Positions 22,572-35,610 of a stretch of DNA of 64,000 nucleotides are shown here, one piece after another. The stretch comes from Limnanthes douglasii subsp. nivea (Eukaryota; Streptophyta; Magnoliopsida; Brassicales; Limnanthaceae). A model generated the notes under the pieces. That model was not told where the DNA came from. It searched no databases and saw only the letters and a program-made list of their open reading frames with translations. The stretch spans positions 7,090,345 to 7,154,344 of the forward strand of contig JAUPFV010000005.1 in the NCBI GenBank assembly GCA_036936605.1. The letters are read 5' to 3'. How positions within the stretch are numbered: the first letter of the stretch is position 1; every line of letters starts with the position of its first letter. Made by a program: the position numbers and the translations under genes.

Positions 22572-23808
22572 ATCGAAGAGGGGAAATATTTTACTTGCTT
22601 GATTTAATTTGTTGTGAGTTTACTTTATAAATGAACCATAAAATATTGTTTGATCCAAAAGCTTGTGACAATTGAATGTGCAACTGGAGCAGAGAGAGGA
22701 GAAGATGGTGGCTTGTGTATCAAACTACTTTATACCATCCTTCTCATTTGCTGATAGTGTGAAAGCCTGGCTACTTGTAGAGCAATGATTGCCCTTTTAT
22801 TTTAGCTTTCTTAAAGGTCAGTCATGTCCAAGCTCTTGAGATTCGTGGGAACCTGTTTATTTTTGGATTTATTTTGGTTAATTATATGTTTGTAAGATGT
22901 TTGAATTCTGGATCACCCCATGGTGAGTTGTTGTAAAAGGAAAACCGTGTTGTAAAATTCAATAAGTAGATGTAACTATTTGTTTATTAAATCAAATTTT
23001 GTCCCCTGGCAGATTTTGAGTAATATATAGCAACATGGATCTGTGAAATGTATGGCCTTGGTTTGGTAAGAGAATGTTTGGGTGCTGTCTATATATATTT
23101 GTATCTATATAGGAATTTTGGACCCATTTGATTGAAATGATTGAAATTCAGAGAGCACTGAAGACTTGCACGCTTGTAGTGGTACTGGAAGCAAATTGAG
23201 ATTCTTTAGGTTGGGGATGAACTGCCTAGGAATATGTTATTTATTATTTGTTTGTTATTAAATCTTAGGGTTAAACCATAAATCAATTTTTTTTATTATC
23301 ACTATTTAAAAATTTATTGATTTACTTAGGAAATTGTAGTTTTTTTAGGAAGCTATATTCTTTTTGGGAATGAACCGAATTATAACGATATGAAAAAGTT
23401 AGATCATAAACTGTAAGTGATAGTTTCAATGTTTTATAATCTCTTTTTTTTTATTAGAAAAAGTGAGGAAGCTTAAATTTTTTATAAACTTTTTGTTTTA
23501 CTTTGTTGTAGTTGTTGTAATGGTCGATATTAGGTCAATGGTTGATTAGATTGGAGTCTCAAGATAAGTAATTTAGTCTATAGTACCCACTACACGTTAA
23601 ACAGACTGCTGTCTCTGCTTGGTGGCACCTACTATGATGAACATTATATATTCTGTATAAGATTTGATGGTTTGACTAAATAATACTATCTCTGATAAAC
23701 CATAGTTGTCAGTTGATACTAGTAGAAGCTTGACTTCCGGACAAGAGTATACCAAAGGCTGCATCGGTATAAGAACTGCTTTCTCATTAGAGTTTAGCAA
23801 AATATAGG
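22572..23808. other. MPK3 3' region and intergenic
   Basis: The first 400-450 bases probably include the MPK3 3'UTR. The rest is AT-rich with no coding signal and no clear repeat. Confidence 0.5.
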
Positions 23809-26502
23809 ATGGCAGCAACAGGAGAACATGGCTGCGACATCGATGCATCACTTGACAGTGAAAGAGAAATTCAAATGCCAGAATTTGGCCGCAAACGTGG
23901 TGGTTGGATCACCTTTCCTTTTATTATGGGTCAGTCTCTCTCTCCCTCTCGCTCAACATATGTTTTTATGTTGATTGTAGTTAGACCTTTAGTTTAACCA
24001 GCTGGTTTTTTTTGTTATTGCAACTTATAGATTGTGTTGTACTTATCCAGTGACCTTGTCTGGCATGACAATTGCTGCCTGGGGATGGTTATTGAATCTC
24101 GTTGTATATCTCATTGAAGAATTCAATGTGAAGAGCATTACAGCTGCTCAGATTTCGAATGTGGTCTTTGGGTTTGTTTGTTTATTTCCTGTTCTTGGAG
24201 CAATCATTTCCGACTCTTTCATTGGCTCTTTTGCCGTCATCTCAGTATCCACTTTTATATCTTTACTGGTAAGAGTCTCAGTATTTGTTTTTCCATAGGA
24301 CTTGCATGTTTCCGGATGAGTTGTCCGAAATCTGTTAATTTTGTGCGATGCCGTTGTAGTTATATAAGGTATAACCTAAAATCTACTTAGTTGGAAGTCT
24401 GAGTTGCTTATGTACATGGTAAGGGCTATAGAGTCAGTCTTCCCCTGAACCTTTAATATTGCATGCTGGACTTAAAATGATTAGGTTATTGTGCAATATC
24501 ATAAATCATTCAACCTTGGAATATGAAATGGGTACATCAGCTGTACCATGTTTTGTAACCAGTGGAATTCAATTTTCCCTATCTTGTTCCGCATACTAGA
24601 AGAATCACATTACGGACGACCTCTTGGAATCGTGAGATTAGCTTTTAGGTCAAGTTGGTGCTTTTCCGCGTGGTCAGATCAGGCTTGACAGTGGTATATT
24701 TGCTAAGCTAAAACAGAAGTGTCAAATCTTCCAAAATCTTGAACATCGTAGAAGTCTAAAATAAATTAGAATGAAGTTTCAATTAATGTCCGTAGAGCTT
24801 TGCGTATTATGAATATTATTTTGATTTCTGCAGTCTTAGAAATCTCACATTCAAATGTCGGAGGCTTAATGTCAAGTTTCTTATATCTCATGCTATCTCT
24901 TTCAACTCTCAAATATGCAACCTGGTAATGTAATGTTTGGATAATTGCAGGGAAGTATTCTTTTAACTTTAACTGCTTCACTTGATTCTTTGAGACCTCA
25001 AACATGCAAGACTGGATCAAGCCTCTGCAAAAGTCCATCAAAAGGTCAATTTGCCATATTATATACAGCAATAGCTCTTGCAAGTATTGGAACAGGTGGT
25101 ACGCGCTTTACTTTATCTACAGCTGGAGCAAATCAGTTTGAAAAACCCAAAGCACAAACAATGTTCTTTAGCTGGTTCTTCTTCGTTGTGTATGTTTCAT
25201 CTATAATAAGTGCCACAGCCATTGTCTACATTGAGGATAATGTTAGTTGGAGAGTTGGGTTTGGTATATGTGTTGCTGCTAATATAGTTGGTTCAGTCAG
25301 TTTCTTGGGTGGGAAACGGTTTTATAAACATGACAAGCCGCAGGGGAGTCCCTTTACAGGCTTGGTTCGTGTTATTGTTTCTGCAACTCGGAAAAGAAAT
25401 GCCCTACTCACATCGAGGAAGGAAGACTATTGCTACAAGCTCAATGAAAGCTCCGACACTGTCTCAACTGGACCTACGAAGAATTTGAGGTACGGGTTTG
25501 AACATCGGATATTTGAATATTTTCCATTTCATTTGATCAATTTCGTGTCTCAATAAGGGGTTTAGGCATGAGTGGCTGACTTGCATTGACCCCGGTAAAA
25601 TGACATATGATTGGACCTGATTTGGAAAAAAATTTAAATGCATTTGATACAGGTTCTTGAACCGAGCAGCACTGAAAACAGAAGGCGATATTCACGCAGA
25701 TGGCTCGATTGCGAAACCGTGGAAGCTTTCCACCGTGCAACAAGTAGAAGACCTGAAATCTTTGCTCAAAATATTACCTCTATGGTCAACCAGTCTATTC
25801 TTAGCCGTTCCTGCGACTATCCAGTCGAGCTTAACAGTTCTCCAAGCTCTATCCATGAACCGGCACCTGGGTCCACACTTCAAAATTCCAGCTGCGTCTA
25901 TGCAAGTCATAATCTTGTTATCTACATTGGCTACTCTAACCCCAATTGATAAAGTCATACTTCCTTTCTGGAATAGGCTAACTCACCGATCTCCAACTCT
26001 TCTCCAGCGAATTGGCATTGGTCACGTACTTAACATCCTTAGTATGGCTGTCTCAGCCATAGTTGAATCGAAGAGGCTTAAAATAGCACATGAACATAAT
26101 GTTCAAGACGAGTCTTCCAATTCTATAGTTCCAATGTTAGCCTTGTGGTTGTTTCCCCAGTTGGTTCTTATGGGAATTGCTGAAGCGTTTCATTTTCCAG
26201 GCAACATTGCTTTCTTCTATAAGGAGTTCCCATTGTCTTTGCGTAGCACGGCAACTTCGATGACTTCGATGATAATTGGAATAGCTTATTATTTGGGCGC
26301 AGCTTTGATTAATGTAGCACAACGTAAGACAGATTGGTTACCAGATAATATAAACCGTGGTAGGATGGATAACGTATATTGGACTTTGGCCATTGCTGGA
26401 GTGCTGAATTTCGGGTACTTTATGGTTTGTGCTTATTTTTACAAGTATCGACGTGAGGATGAACAAGTGAATGAAAGTTCTACTTCTAGCCTCGAAAAAT
26501 GA
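23809..26502 (+). CDS. NPF2: NPF2 / nitrate-excretion-type transporter, gene A
   Basis: Four exons: 23809-23929, 24051-24268, 24951-25489 and 25653-26502, all GT/AG and in phase, 575 residues. The family is NRT1/PTR (NPF), a major-facilitator carrier with 12 membrane helices and a central loop near the exon 3/4 junction. RGGWITFPFIM, the VYLIEEFNVKSITAAQ stretch, GGTRFTLSTAGANQ, GKRFYKHDKPQGSPF and FNRAAL-like FLNRAAL match the NAXT clade (NPF2.1-2.7). The ExxER motif of proton-coupled NPFs is replaced by LSGMT in helix 1, as expected for this clade. Known members release or load nitrate or chloride at the plasma membrane. It is first of a tandem cluster; pseudogene C is its partial copy. The substrate cannot be read from the sequence. 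Confidence 0.92.
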
Positions 26503-27232
26503 TGTTGTTTGTGAGAGGCACCACTATTCTGAATGTAAATATCTATGTACTAACAAGCTTTTTTAACTTTTATTGGGGTCGTTATACTTTTATCGGTAGA
26601 GATTTTTATTGTTGTACACCTTAACCTATGGAATTACTTTAAATCCTAATATTTAAGGCATATTTTGTTCTGAACACTTACACTTGCACCTATGCGGGTG
26701 TAAAGCACCGGTGCTATCTAGGTGCTTAAAGATATATATTTCAATGGCAACTGACTGTTGGTAGAATGTTAACAATTCAATCCTGGCAGATAAATTACTG
26801 GTATGTTTTGTCTTCTAGCCAACTTAATTACTTAGTTTTGTCATCTTTATTTTGAGCATTATAGTAGGGATTCTGAAGTTTGTCTTGGTCCGAGAATTCA
26901 TATTTGATAGAAATTTAAGACGGGACATGGTTGTGGCGATCGGATCGGACTCTACTATTAATGCATACTCCGTGGCGATCGGACTAACCGAAATTTGTTA
27001 AGTTTTCAGGTGTAATATTTTGGTTAGGTTTGAAGAGGACGCCTTGACCAATAAGTGGAATGTGAGAACAACTAAAGTTGGTCTTTTTATATTCTTGCAT
27101 GACATTATAGATTTGGATATTCAAGTATTTATTTTTGAATTACTATATATTTGGCTTCTTAGTAAGAAAATGGTTGACCTTCTGGAAGAGAATATTGAAC
27201 TATCTACTAGCAACATTTTAACAGAAGCTAAG
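26503..27232. other. spacer between genes A and B
   Basis: No separate gene is seen. This contains the 3'UTR of A and upstream sequence of B and is homologous to 31257-32229. An in-frame ATG at 27170 would add 21 residues to gene B, but gene D lacks it, so it was not used. Confidence 0.6.
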
Positions 27233-29336
27233 ATGGTAGCACCAGGACAAGAAGAGCTTGGCAGCAACATGGATGCTTCACTTGAAGGTGAACGAGATAT
27301 TCAAAACTCAGATTCTGGCCACAGACGTGGTGGTTGGATCACTTTTCCTTTTATCATGGGTCAGACTCTCTCTCTCTAGTCTACCATACTGACGATAAAA
27401 CTTACTTTTATGCTACTGCTTATGGGCTTTAATGGTTCTCTGTTAATATGATCCAGCAACCTTGTCAGGCTTAACGATCTCTTCATGGGGATGGTCAATC
27501 AACCTGATTGTATATTTAATCCAAGAGTTTCATATGAAAAGCATAACAGCTGCTCAAGTTTTGAATGTGGTCTACGGTTGTATCTATTTATTTCCGGTTC
27601 TAGGAGCAATCATATCAGACTCATTTTTTGGCTCTTTTCTTGTGATCTCGATATCTTCTTTTATTTCATTACTGGTAAGAGTAGGAATTTCTATCTTACC
27701 ATAAGCTCTTGCTTCTTTTCTTAATGATGGCATCCAATAATTTTCGATCGCGTCGCAGGGTGTTGTTCTATTAACTTTAACAGCATCATTTGATTCCTTA
27801 AGGCCTCAAGACTGTGTAACGGGATCAAGCCTATGCGCAACTCCATCCAAAGCTCAATTTGCAGTGCTTTACACAGCTATAGCTTTGGCCTGTCTTGGAG
27901 CAGGTGGAACACGCTTTACCCTATCAACAGCTGGAGCAAATCAGTTTGATAAATCAAAGGAACAAACAAAGTTTTTTAGCTGGTTCTTTTTCTTCACCTA
28001 CGCCTCTTCCGTGACGAGTTCAACTGTCATTGTTTACGTCGAGGATAATGTTAGTTGGAGAGTTGGGTTCGGAATATGTGCTGCTGCCAACTTAGTTGGT
28101 TCAATTATTTTCTTGGTAGGGAAGCGGTTTTATAGACTTGATAAGCCGCAGGGGAGTCCCTTTACACGCTTGTTTCGTGTTATTGTTTCTGCTATCCGGA
28201 AAAGGAAGGTCCTACTCTCATCAAGCAAAGAAGACTATTACTACAATCCCAATGGAAGTTCTAAAACTGCAGGAACAGAATTTACAAATAATTTAAGGTA
28301 CAAACTTGAATTTTCGTCCTTAGAATATTTTCCTCCAGTATGATGCAGAGTCCTTGTATAACAAACGTTACGTGCGTCAGAAACCCTTTTAGACATTCAA
28401 ATTTGTTTGTATCTGGCTACAAAGTCCATACATTTCACCTCCGGTTATCAGGAAAATACGTGGAAAGTAGTTAATTGATTGTCATTCATCTGGTGCAGGT
28501 TTCTAAACCGTGCTGCACTTAAGAAAGAAGGCGATGTACGATCAGATGGATCAGTCGCGAAACCATGGAATCTATGCTCTGTGCAACAAGTAGAAGACCT
28601 GAAGACTTTACTCAAAATATTCCCTATATGGTCAACCGGTATATTCTTCACCGTTCCCGCAGCGATTCAATTGAATTTAACTATTCTCCAGGCCCTAGCC
28701 ATGGACCGTCACCTGGGTTCCCACTTCAAAATTCCAGCTGGGTCAATGCCAGTAGCAGTTTTATTATCTATATGGATTAGTTTAATCCCAATCGACAAGT
28801 TTATACTTCCCTATTGGCACAAGTTAACTCGCCGGCCGCTAAACCTTCTCCGAAGAATTGGCGTGGGCCATGTGCTTATCATCATAAGCATGTCCATCTC
28901 AGCTGTGGTTGAGTCAAAAAGGCTTAAAATAGCGCATCATCATAATATTCAAGACGAGGCACCTAATACTATTGTTCCGATGTTAGCCTTGTGGTTGATT
29001 CCTCAACTTGTTATTGTGGGAGTTGGGGAAGCGTTTCAGTTTCCAGGGACTCTTGCTTCGTTTTATAGGGAGTTTCCGTTATCTTTGAGAAGCACAGCCA
29101 CTTCTATGGCTTCTTTGATATTTGGAATAGCTTTTTATTTGAGCACAGCTTTGATGAGTGTAGCTCAAGGGAAGACCGATTGGTTACCGGATAATATCAA
29201 CAGTGGTCGAATAGACAACTTGTATTGGGCTTTGGCCGCTATATCAGTGGTGAAATTTTTGTATTTTCTAGCTTGCGGTTATTTTTACGAGTATGGAGAC
29301 GGTGATGAGCGAGTGAGCGATAGCATTAGCTCCTGA
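27233..29336 (+). CDS. NPF2: NPF2 / nitrate-excretion-type transporter, gene B
   Basis: Four exons: 27233-27359, 27457-27674, 27759-28297 and 28499-29336, 573 residues. Exons 2 and 3 have exactly the same lengths as in genes A, D and E (218 and 539 bp). The ATG at 27233 is chosen because gene D starts at the same ATGGTAGCACC. The protein has the NAXT-clade signatures (GGWITFPFIM, EFHMKSITAAQ, GGTRFTLSTAGANQ, DKPQGSPF) and lacks ExxER. It is most similar to gene D in coding and upstream DNA, so the two are recent paralogues. Differences from D include TASFDSL in place of TASLDSL and HHHNIQ in place of HRHKIQ. It is probably an anion efflux carrier; the substrate is unknown. Confidence 0.92.
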
Positions 29337-29877
29337 AAAATAATGTCACTTGCTGTAGATAACAAGATCGTGATTGTATATATGGACGTTTTATAAAGCT
29401 TGTTGTAACTTCATTCATGTAAATTCACATCTTTGTACTCTTTTATCTATAAATGGTTGCTTACTGTGATTTGAAGTTAAACAATCATTCAGTGAATGCG
29501 ATTCCGATTTCAAAAAACGTGTTTTTATCTTACTCAACTAACTTCCGACAAGAAGTTAAATGACTCTATTTCAGGGGCGGATCTACGGTGGGCCGAGCAC
29601 CAGAACGGCTCAACTTCCATATCTCCACCTCTTCCCAGCCCCGGTTTTAGATCGGTGAATTTTTTTATCCTTTAGTTGTTTCCGGCTCAATTGTTATGAA
29701 TTTTGATTTCTTTAAGGTTTATCAATTTCATTAAGTCAAATGTTGATCCAAAGATAGTTTTTTATCGAACTTATAGCTGTTTATGTTGTTACTGCATTCT
29801 TATATCTCATGCTATATCTTTCAACTCTCAAAAATGCAACCTGTGATGTAATGTCCAGTCCCTCGGAACAATTGCAG
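29337..29877. other. spacer between gene B and pseudogene C
   Basis: The first 120 bases match the 3' flank of gene D. About 29572 begins CAGGGGCGGATCTACGG, which resembles the terminus of common plant hAT/MITE elements; no partner end was found. The duplication breakpoint lies at about 29797. Confidence 0.5.
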
Positions 29878-31256
29878 GGAAGTATTCCCTTAACTTTAAC
29901 TGCTTCACTTGATTCTTTGAGACCTCAAACGTGTGAGGCTGGATCAAGCCTCTGCAAAAGTCCATCGAAAGGTCAATTTGCTGTATTATATACAGCGATA
30001 GCTCTTGCAAGTATTGGAACAATCATACGCTCTTTACTTTATCTACAGCTGGAGCAAATCAGTTTGAAAAACCCAAAGCACAAAGAGTGTTCTTTAGCTG
30101 GTTCTTCTTCGTTGTGTACGTTTCATCTATAATAAGTGCCACAGCCATTATCTACGTTTGAGGATAATGTTAGTTGGAGAGTGGGTTTCGTATATTTGTT
30201 GCTGCTAATATAGTCGGTTTAGTCAGTTTCTTGGGTAGGAAAAGGTTATATAAACATGATAAGCCTCAGGGGAGTCCCTTTACAGGCTTGGTTCGTGTTA
30301 TTGTTTCTGCTACTCGGAAAAGGAAGGCCCTACTCACATCGAGGAAGGAAGACTATTGCAACAAGCTCAATGAAAGTTCCGACACTGTCTCTACTGGAAC
30401 TACGAAGAATTTGAGGTACGGATTTGAATATCCGACATTTGATAATTTTCCATTTCATTTGATTATTTTGTATCTCGATAAGGGGTTTATTCCTCAGTGG
30501 CCGATTTGCATTGACCTGGTAAAATGACATAACTGATTCTAAGTCGACCTGATTTGCAAACAATTAAATGCATTTGATACAGGTTCTTGAACCGAGCAGC
30601 ACTGAAAACAGAAGGTGACATTCACGCAGATGGCTCCATTGCGAATCCGTCGAAGCTGTCCACCGTGCAACAAGTAGAAGACTTGAAATCTTTGCTCAAA
30701 ATATTACCTCAATGGTCAACCATTCTATTCTTAGCCGTTCCTGCGGCTATCCAATCGAGCTTAAGAGCTCTCCAAGCTCTAGCCATGACCCGGCACCTGG
30801 GTCCACACTTCAAAATTCCAGCTGCGTCTATGCAAGTCGTCATAATCTTGTTATCTACATTGGCTACTCTAACCCCAATCGGAAAAGTCATACTTCCTTT
30901 CTGTAACAAGCTAACTCACCGATCTCCAACTCTTCTCCAGCGAATTGGCATCGGTCACGTAATTATTTTCCTTAGTATGTCGGTCGCAGCCATCGTTGAG
31001 TCAAAGATGCTTAAAATAGCACATGACCATAATGTTCAAGATGAGTATTCTAATTCTATAGTTCAAGTATTAGCCTTGTGTTGTTTCCTCAGTTGGTTCT
31101 TATTGAAATTGCTGAAGCGTTTCATTTTCCAGGCGAAAATGCTTTCTTCTATAAGAGTTCCCATTGTCTTTGCATAGCACGGAGAACAAGTATCGACATG
31201 ACGATGAACAAGTGAATGAAAGTGAATAAAAGTTCACTTTAGCTTGGAAAAATGAT
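29878..31256 (+). pseudogene. truncated NPF2 copy C (from gene A)
   Basis: Only exons 3 (29878-30415) and 4 (from 30583) are present; exons 1-2 and the promoter are missing because the duplication began in intron 2 of gene A. Exon 3 lacks several bases after SIGT (about 30022), which removes the GGTRF motif. A further frameshift near 30160 gives a stop before EDNVSW. Exon 4 is open to about 31080, then is frameshifted at the WLFPQL position. Near 31178-31181 a long deletion removes most of the last two helices; the tail resumes at KYRHDDEQVNE in another frame. It cannot encode a transporter. Confidence 0.93.
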
Positions 31257-32229
31257 GTTGCTTGTGACAGGGACCAAGATTCTGAATGTATAAATCTATC
31301 TACTAAATCCTTATATTTAAACCAAGTATTTTTTCGCGAGTGCATATTTTGTCTGAACACTTACGCTAGTACACGTATGCGGGTGTAAAACACCCGATAC
31401 TGGTCCGTAACTGCTTTTAAAGCTCCGGTGCTTTCTAAGTGCTTAAAGATATATCTTTCAATGGCCACTCCATCCTCTAAGGCTATTGTGTTTTCATCCC
31501 TGGACCACTGATTGTTGGTAGAATGTTGACAATTCAATGCTGGCAGATACATTACTGGTATGTTTTGTCTTCTTTCTCTTAAGCATTATAGTAGCGATTC
31601 TGTAGTCATAGAAGTTTTTCTTGGTCAGAGAATTCATACCTGCCAAGGACAACCTAACTAGTTGATAGAGAGTTAACGAGTTGCTTAATTTAATTGTAAG
31701 AGCTGACATAATTCGATTGATTAAATATGGCGGAGCCTGTATATAATATTATCATAATATCATAGCTTTTCTTTATTTCTTAAAATAATTGAATCAAGGT
31801 CAACTGTTGATCAGGCTTGAGCTATGAGACTGCAAAAATGACCTGTTTGATATTGATATCTCTTTTCTAAAGTGATTTTCAAGTCACTCCGCTATTACAG
31901 TTTATTACTCAAAAGACTTGTGGCGATCGGATTCTACAATTCATGCATGCTTGGAGAAATCCAATTTTATCTATTTTTTGCCTTTTTCTTAATACTATTG
32001 ACTCGTTCACGATATCTCATTAGATGCTACCAACCACAGTTTGAAGAGAACACCTTGACCTTTTTATATTCTTGCATGACATTGATGATTTGGATATTCA
32101 AGTATTTATTTGTGAATTACTAAATATTTGGCTTGATAGTAAGAAAAAGGGTGACCTTCTGGCAGAAAATATTGAAGGTCTTTAAGTATATAAGAACAAT
32201 CTACTAGAAACATTCTAACAGAAGCTAAG
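31257..32229. other. spacer between pseudogene C and gene D
   Basis: No gene is seen. It is homologous to the A-B spacer with small insertions and deletions (for example extra sequence at about 31395-31430). Confidence 0.6.
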
Positions 32230-34266
32230 ATGGTAGCACCAGGACATGAAGAGCTCGGCTGCAACATGGATGCTTCACTTGAAGGTGACCGAGATATTCA
32301 AAACTCAGATTCTGGCCACAGACGCGGTGGTTGGATCACTTTTCCTTTTATCATGGGTCAGTTTCTCTCTCTCTAGTCTGCCAAAGTTAAGATAAAACTT
32401 ACTTTTATGCGACTGCTTATGGGCTCTAACGGTTCTCTGTTGATATTATTATCCAGCAACCTTGTCAGGCTTGACGATTTCTTCATGGGGATGGTTAATT
32501 AACCTGATTGTATACTTAATCCAAGAGTTTCATATGAAAAGCATAACAGCTGCTCAGGTTTCGAATGTGGTCTACGGTTGTATCTGTTTATTTCCGGTTC
32601 TAGGAGCAATCATAGCAGACTCATTTTTTGGCTCTTTTCTCGTGATCTCAATATCTTCTTTTATTTCATTACTGGTAAGAGTAGGAATCTCTATCTTACC
32701 ATAAGCTCTTGCTTGATTTCTTAATGATGGCATCCAATGATTGTCGTTCACGTCGCAGGGTGTTGTTCTATTAACTTTAACAGCATCACTTGATTCCTTA
32801 AGGCCTCAAGACTGCGTAACGGGATCAAGCCTATGCGCAACTCCATCCAAAGCTCAATTTGCAGTGCTTTATACAGCTATAGCTCTGGCCTGTCTTGGAG
32901 CAGGTGGAACACGCTTTACCCTATCAACAGCTGGAGCAAATCAATTTGATAAATCAAAGGAACAAACAAAGTTTTTTAGTTGGTTCTTTTTCTTCACCTA
33001 CGCCTCTTCCGTGACGAGTTCGACTGTCATTGTTTACGTCGAGGATAATGTTAGTTGGAGAGTTGGGTTCGGAATATGTGCTGCTGCCAACTTAGTTGGT
33101 TCAATTATTTTCTTGGTAGGGAAGCGGTTTTATAGACATGATAAGCCGCAGGGGAGTCCCTTTACACGCTTGTTTCGTGTTGTTGTTTCTGCTATCCGGA
33201 AAAGGAAGGCCCTACTCTCATCAAGCAAGCAAGACTATTACTCCAGGCCCAATGGAAGTTTCAAAACTGCAGCAACAGAACCTTCAAATAATTTAAGGTA
33301 CAAATTTGAACTTCTCTCGCACAATCGACGTTACTCTACTGACGGTGGTGTGAACCTATTTGCAAATTTTATTGAAAACTAGAAAAGGATAAAGTTAATG
33401 TATGTTCATTCGTCTGGTGCAGGTTTCTGAACCGTGCTGCACTTATAAAAGATGGCGATGTACGATCAGATGGATCAGTCGCGAAACCATGGAATCTATG
33501 CACTGTGCAACAAGTAGAAGACCTGAAGTCTTTACTCAAAATATTTCCTATATGGTCAACAGGTATATTCTTAACTGTTCCCGCAGCGATCCAATTGAAT
33601 TTAACAATTCTCCAGGCTCTAGCCATGGACCGTCACCTAGGTTCCCACTTCAAAATTCCAGCTGGTTCAATGCCAGTAGCAGTTTCATTATCCACGTTGA
33701 TTAGTTTAATCCCAATCGACAAGTTTATACTTCCCTTTTGGCACAAGTTAACTCGCCGGCCTCTAACCCTTCTCCAAAGAATTGGCGTGGGCCATGTGCT
33801 TAGCATCGTAAGCATGTCCCTCTCAGCTGTGGTTGAGTCCAAAAGGCTTAAAATAGCGCATCGTCATAAGATTCAAGACGAGGCACCTAATACTATTGTC
33901 CCGATGTTAGCCTTGTGGTTGATTCCTCAACTTGTTACTGCCGGAGTTGGTGAAGCGTTTCAGTTTCCGGGTACTCTTGCTTTGTTTTATAGGGAGTTTC
34001 CATTATCTCTGAGAAGCACAGCCACTTCTATGTCTTCGTTGATAATTGGAATAGCTTTTTATTTGAGCACGGCTTTGATCAGTGTAGCTCAACGGAAGAC
34101 AGATTGGTTACCGGATAATATCAACAGTGGTCGAATGGACAACTTGTATTGGACTTTGGCTGCTATAGCAGTGGTGAACTTCGTATATTTTCTACTTTGC
34201 GGTTATTTCTACAAGTATGGAGACGGTGATGAGCAAGTGAACGTTAGCTCGGGCTCTGAAAAATGA
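32230..34266 (+). CDS. NPF2: NPF2 / nitrate-excretion-type transporter, gene D
   Basis: Four exons: 32230-32356, 32457-32674, 32759-33297 and 33423-34266, 575 residues. It is the closest relative of gene B. Intron 2 is 84 bp in both, while intron 3 is shorter here (125 versus 201 bp). NAXT-clade signatures are complete, from RRGGWITFPFIM through GKRFYRHDKPQGSPF to the last helices (NLYWTLAAIAVVNF). The ExxER proton-coupling motif is absent. The C-terminal tail is short and ends GSEK. It is expected in the plasma membrane as a nitrate or chloride facilitator. I see no broken codon or splice site. Confidence 0.92.
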
Positions 34267-35600
34267 TGCACTTGCTGTAGATAACAAGATCCTAGTTATA
34301 TTTATGGACGTTTTATATAGCTGGTTTAGTTGATTGTTCTAACTTCATTCAATGGAAATTCAAATCTTTGTATTTCTTTTCCTTTTTTACAATAAACATA
34401 AGTTATCACCATAAATTTTCATGTTGAAAATTAAAATATAAAAAAACACATTTTTTTAATATTATATGAAGCAACAAAAGGCAAAAACAAATATATTTTT
34501 TCTGCACTAAATATTTAAAAAGAGTTGATCTGAGTTTTTAAAAAATAGCACAGATGTAACTTAAAAAATTAATATAAAATAATTTAAGTTGATTTTTTTA
34601 TTAAATATATCTAAAGCTTTAAATTTTTTATTTAGTAAATTTTATCATGTCTAAATCTTATTATAAATTGTGTAACTCCGACTATATCACCCAAGTTGCT
34701 AAGATAATTGGTCGTGTAACTCCGACTATATCACCCAAGTTGCTAAGATAATTGGTCGCGTCAACTTGGGTGCCTATAGAGTAAGTTTTAACTGCTGCAA
34801 AGATTGACTCATTGTTAATATCTCAATTTCTATTTTCCAAAAACAATGGATTAGTTTTAGGGGTATAAATGGTTTTTGGTAGGATATCATTTACAATGAT
34901 ATGTCTGCCTCCTGCTCTCTTGTAAACATCTTGAGTATCAAGCAGCCTCAACGTGTAATAAAGATCCAAAAAATAAAAAGAACTCTGAAAAAATAGAAAA
35001 CCATCTTCAAATTCATCAAGATCATTTAACTAAATTGAATTCACATCCCTAAAAGGAAACGTGGGTTCAAAAACTTAAGTCTGTAATTGTAAATAATAAC
35101 ATTGAATACATTAAAAAGTAAAAGAGACCCAATTGATCTTTCAAAACAAATAATGACAAACTCTCGGCCACAAAGTTCTGATAACTTTTCAAGATCAATC
35201 TCTCCCTTACCAAAATCAATTAAACACATTGACAAGATTGAATTATTTCAATAAAAAACCAACATAAGTGAATATGCTCATAGCATAACTTTAACTTCAA
35301 CCCAAGATCTCCCTCTTGAAGTTTGTAGTAAAGAGGCCATTGAAGCTTTAACTACCATAGAATTAAGTAACAATATATCAATATCAAATGATCTTAATTA
35401 TATTGGATGTAATCTCAATCTCCCAAAATTTTAACTTATGGCAGCCTCCCTCAACCTCAAAATAATGGCAAATCACCAACTAAACAAGAAAATTAGAAAT
35501 CACTTAACAAAAAGATTAAAAAAAGTCTAAGTCAAAACAATACAAAGGTCATTTGATCTCTAAAGTCCCAAATAATAAGGATCTTTAAGATCTCTAAACT
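34267..35600. other. AT-rich spacer with a 44-bp tandem duplication
   Basis: No gene is seen. Two perfect 44-bp copies start at 34671 and 34715 (TGTAACTCCGACTATATCAC...). The part from about 34900 may be the decayed 5' end of the LINE that follows, but no ORF1 domain is recognisable. Confidence 0.55.
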
Positions 35601-35610
35601 CTCTTTGAAA

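Larger units (their letters stand above)
24878..29796. repeat. block duplication, unit 1 (A exon 3 to B)
   Basis: Unit 1 begins inside intron 2 of gene A, at TTCTTATATCTCATGC (24878), and runs through exons 3-4 of A, the A-B spacer and gene B. The same order recurs from 29797. Homology covers exons, introns and the spacer (for example the GTGCTTAAAGATATAT stretch near 26725 and 31440). Confidence 0.85.
29797..34380. repeat. block duplication, unit 2 (C to D)
   Basis: This is the second copy of the A-exon-3-to-B block. It contains pseudogene C (copy of A without exons 1-2), the C-D spacer and gene D (copy of B). Similarity to the 3' flank of B fades at about 34380. Confidence 0.85.

Noticed and set aside
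27170..27232. Upstream in-frame ATG adding 21 residues to NPF gene B
   Set aside because: The paralogue D has AAG at this place and both share the later ATG; the extension is probably 5'UTR.
29572..29640. CAGGGGCGGATC, similar to ends of common plant hAT/MITE elements
   Set aside because: Only one end is visible and no TSD can be defined.
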